In this document: positions 61,906 through 64,000 of the stretch, in pieces | How the letters are laid out: each line of letters opens with the position of its first letter | Numbering within the stretch: position 1 is the first letter of the stretch | Assembly (NCBI GenBank): GCA_963575745.1 | Contig: CAUYUJ010017871.1 | Span: 603,045 to 667,044, forward strand | Length of the DNA stretch: 64,000 nucleotides | Source: Prorocentrum cordatum | Taxonomy: Eukaryota > Sar > Dinophyceae > Prorocentrales > Prorocentraceae | Direction: 5' to 3' | The notes under the pieces: model-generated | The model's database searches: none | Told to the model about the DNA's origin: nothing | The model's input: the letters and a program-made list of their open reading frames with translations, nothing else | Program-made: the position numbers and the translations under genes

Positions 61906-62093
61906 AGGGGGGAACTGAGAAGGAGGAAGCCTTCTCGGAAGGCGGCGGGACTTCTCAGAAACCCTCGCGCCGTCTGAGAAGTCTTCCGTGTCTGCGGTGA
62001 AGGCTTCGACAACTTCTCTCTGAAGGCGGGGGGGGCTTCCCAGCCTTCTGATGAGGCCATCTCCTTCTCGCTTCCCCCCCCGCTCGCCGCCGA
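61893..62093. mobile_element. 201-bp TIR element (TCGGCGGCGAGCG)
   Basis: Left end TCGGCGGCGAGCGAGGGGGG + AACTGAGAAGGAG; right end, inverted, TCGGCGGCGAGCGGGGGGGG + AAGCGAGAAGGAG. That is about 35 bp with three mismatches. The interior has further CTTCTC/GAGAAG inverted words. Non-coding, MITE-like, inside intron 2. Confidence 0.8.
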
Positions 62094-62231
62094 CGGTGGC
62101 ATGGTGACCTTACGCGGTGGCTTACGCGGGCCGCCAGCCCGGTACGCCACACTGCAGACGAGGGGCGCTGACGCCCGACCTCACGCGCCCATGTCGGCAT
62201 AGGCGCCCCCATTTTCTTGTGCGTCGCTCAC

Positions 62232-63245
62232 CTGGGAGACGTTCACGGGGATCGCCCGCAGCTGGTCGCAGGTCCTGTCCACGAACACGACCCTGGAGGA
62301 GCCGGGCATGACCATGCCGATCACCTGCTCAGTGTAGAACCAGCCGCGGAGCTTGTAGACGACGTAGGCCGGGACGGCCAGCAGGCCCAGCAGCACGGAG
62401 AAGCCCCAAGTCGTCTCCAGGAAATTGGCGACGACGAACCTGGGCGTGGCGGAGTAGTCCGGGATGCAGCAGACGAGCGCGAGCGTCGCCCCCCTGAAGG
62501 CCAGCGGCAGCACCAGGACGTTGAAGGCCCGGAGCTCCCAGGCGCCCATCCACAGGCCGTGGGGCAGGCTCTCGGCGGAGCCCGAGCCGTTGCGGAGCAC
62601 GTGCCTGCCCACGGCCAGGGCGTGGAGCACGACCACCGCCAGGAAGGCGTAGGCCACCGTCGAGACCATCTCGACGGGGGGCAGCGGCCTCGCGAAGGCC
62701 TCCAGCCGCACGGGAGGCTCCGCGATCTGCCTGCCGATGATGGCAAGCAGCTGCATCGAGGCGACGGCTGCGGAGAGGGTGGGCAGCCCAGCGAGCGTTG
62801 GCGCCGGCAGCCCGAAGGCCTGCATGGCCATCACCAAAAAGTACATCCCGACAGAGGCGAGCCCGAGCAGCGACAGGTTGCTCCCTAGGGCTTCCCACTG
62901 GCCTGGCGAAATGTTGGAGGCGTCCCACGGCATGCGCGTCTGACCCACGACTAGGCCAATCTGATACTCGACGTTGGACTCCTCCTCACTGCCCTCGGGG
63001 CCCTCGCCGACTGCGATCGTGAAGAATGAGTACCCGCGCTTCGAGGGGGCGTTGGTGGCCCAGCCGACCCAGGGCACGGCGGAACCGTCCTCCTGCAGCC
63101 GCCTCGTGCCGACATCCAGCGTGTTGCCGTCATTCTTCTCCTGCTGGATGCTCAGCGTCCTGCCGCCCTCTCCGGCCTTCGGCGAGCAGATGTCGCAGAG
63201 AACGAAAATCTTCACCTCCGCGCCCGGCTCCTTGTGTGCTGCACA
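62232..63245 (-). CDS. Multi-pass membrane protein, exon 2
   Basis: 338 codons on the minus strand between AG|TGTGCAGCAC (63246/63245) and CAG|GTGAGC (62232/62231). The first 110 residues are soluble: EVKIFVLCDICSPKAGEGG, then RGYSFFTIAVGEGPEGSEEE. About five hydrophobic segments follow: LSLLGLASVGMYFLVMAMQA, TLSAAVASMQLLAIIG, MVSTVAYAFLAVVVLHALAV, VLVLPLAFRGATLALVCCI and FSVLLGLLAVPAYVVYKL. A short soluble end (VIGMVMPGSSRVVFVDRTCD, then QLRAIPVNVSQ) closes the exon. Codon-periodic, low-repeat sequence supports real coding. Confidence 0.8.
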
Positions 63246-63400
63246 CTAGAATGACCACAGCCAAGAGTGACCTTTGGCGCGCGGCTTCAGGCGACCGCAG
63301 CAGGTGCCAAATCCAAGCAGTCCAAGCGCGCCAGCCAGTAGTGGTGGGACCCACGTGAGCCCGCGCCAAAGGTCATTCGGGCGAGTGGTCACTCTCACGC
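63246..63400 (-). mobile_element. Intron 1: 155-bp introner-like intron with terminal inverted repeats
   Basis: In gene sense the exon ends CGTTGC at 63401 and the intron runs from GCGTGAGAGTGACCAC (63400) to GGTCATTCTAG (63246). A GC donor with an AG acceptor keeps the frame; the nearby GT would not. The ends are inverted repeats. The first 38 bases after GCGTG (AGAGTGACCAC, then TGACCTTTGGCGCG) match the inverse of the last bases before AG (AGAATGACCAC, then TGACCTTTGGCGCGCGG) at about 31 of 38 positions. Inverted repeats touching both splice sites are the hallmark of introners, introns made by non-autonomous DNA transposons, known from dinoflagellates and their parasite Amoebophrya. Confidence 0.8.
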
Positions 63401-64000
63401 GCAACGGACCTTGGCCCTGCAGGCGAATCGCCGCACGCCGGGGTTCGACGCGTCCGGCTCGCAGTTGCCCTTGCTCGGGTCCATGAAGTTGAGCTCGAGG
63501 GCCCAGTCCTTCACCCTGGAGCTGGCCATGACCAGCGGGAGGTCTACTTGCTTGCCGCCTGCCTCCTCGATGCGGAGTCCCATCAGCTTGATGGGGTTGG
63601 GCGACACGGGCAGGCTGGACACGCCGTTCTCCAGGGGCCAGATCGCGTTGGTCTCGATGTTTGGCCTCAGGCCGATGCTCAAGCCCTCCCCGAAGCCAAA
63701 GTCGCCGCGCTCCGAGGGCTTCAGCGGAGGATCTGATTGCGCCCGCAGCCCTACATGGCCACCTCTCTTCGAGGGGAAGCACACGAGGTGGTCCTGCTCC
63801 ACAGACCACAAATTCATCTCCTTCAGGCCGCTCTCAAAGATACCCGGCACTTTATCGCAGTACCCGTCATTCGACTCCAGGAAGACCTTGCGGCTGCCCT
63901 TGTCCAGAATGACCTCCGCGCCGTCGTCAATCGGAGGCATTTCCGGCGCAACGTCCTCAGAAGTGGCGTTCTCGCCGCCATCGCCCTCACCGTCCGCCTC
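63401..64000 (-). CDS. Multi-pass membrane protein, exon 1 visible part (runs off window)
   Basis: 200 codons on the minus strand, entering from beyond 64000 and ending at CGTTGC (63401) before the introner. The sequence is soluble, probably luminal or extracellular: an acidic start (EADGEGDGGENATSEDVAPE), then VILDKGSRKVFLESNDGYCD, KEMNLWSVEQDHLVCFPSKR, FGEGLSIGLRPNIETNAIWP, and KDWALELNFMDPSKGNCEPD with scattered Cys. No family is recognised. The gene's 5' end is outside the window. Confidence 0.8.

Larger units (their letters stand above)
60143..62231 (-). other. Intron 2 of the membrane-protein gene, packed with repeats
   Basis: A 2089-bp intron inferred from a GTGAGC donor at 62231 (exon end AACGTCTCCCAG) and an AG acceptor at 60143, both phase 0. 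Inside lie two large CTC tracts, a dispersed repeat (60655-60870), a second dispersed repeat (61710-61905) and a TIR element (61893-62093). An alternative donor at GCGCGTGAGG (about 62186) cannot be excluded. Confidence 0.55.

Noticed and set aside
62183-62190. Alternative exon 2 donor at GGCGCGTGAGG
   Set aside because: Possible, but the upstream CAG|GTGAGC fits a donor better and keeps phase 0 with the exon 3 acceptor; only cDNA can decide.

Overview
The window looks like nuclear DNA of a dinoflagellate. The signals are degenerate spliced-leader relics upstream of tandem gene copies, a DIRS-type retroelement of the form I associate with dinoflagellate genomes, a non-LTR reverse transcriptase relic with a C-terminal CCHC knuckle, an intron with transposon-like inverted ends and a probable GC donor, GC-rich sequence, and a very high load of microsatellites and short inverted-repeat elements. 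The species cannot be fixed by reading; Prorocentrum, Polarella or Symbiodiniaceae-like genomes are candidates. There is one 100-N assembly gap (38901-39000).

Layout. 1-5.2 kb: short tandem repeats, two small inverted-repeat elements and large CTC/GAC microsatellites. 5.2-18.7 kb: satellite country. A family of about 1-1.5 kb units (seven full or partial copies) lies on both sides of a higher-order array at 9.38-14.07 kb, in which four 337-bp elements with terminal inverted repeats (A) alternate with blocks of three roughly 370-bp satellite units (B): A-BBB-A-BBB-A-BBB-A. 19.2-27.4 kb: four tandem minus-strand copies of a roughly 170-residue secreted protein gene. Each has a relic of the dinoflagellate spliced leader exactly 84 nt upstream of the ATG, and the spacers are filled with roughly 300-bp repeats. 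27.4-50.8 kb: dispersed repeats, at least six families of short inverted-repeat elements (MITE/foldback type), long GAG/GAT/CTC tracts, and a broken LINE-type reverse transcriptase (31.6-33.2 kb, minus). 51.6-57.9 kb: a degraded plus-strand DIRS-type element (gag-like, RT, RNase H, cytosine-methyltransferase-like, tyrosine recombinase). Its RT is broken and mutated, but its recombinase is open and keeps its catalytic residues. 58.8-64.0 kb: the 3' part of a minus-strand multi-exon gene for a multi-pass membrane protein, running off the right edge.

The most interesting points are three. The 155-bp intron of the membrane-protein gene has inverted repeats that start and end at its splice sites, the signature of an introner (an intron born from a DNA transposon). 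The tandem secreted-protein genes carry fossil spliced leaders, which implies that a mature mRNA was once copied back into the genome and then amplified. The A/BBB higher-order satellite has a MITE-like element as its spacer. Real protein-coding sequence is a small part of the window; most long open frames are translations of microsatellites or satellites and were not annotated as genes.
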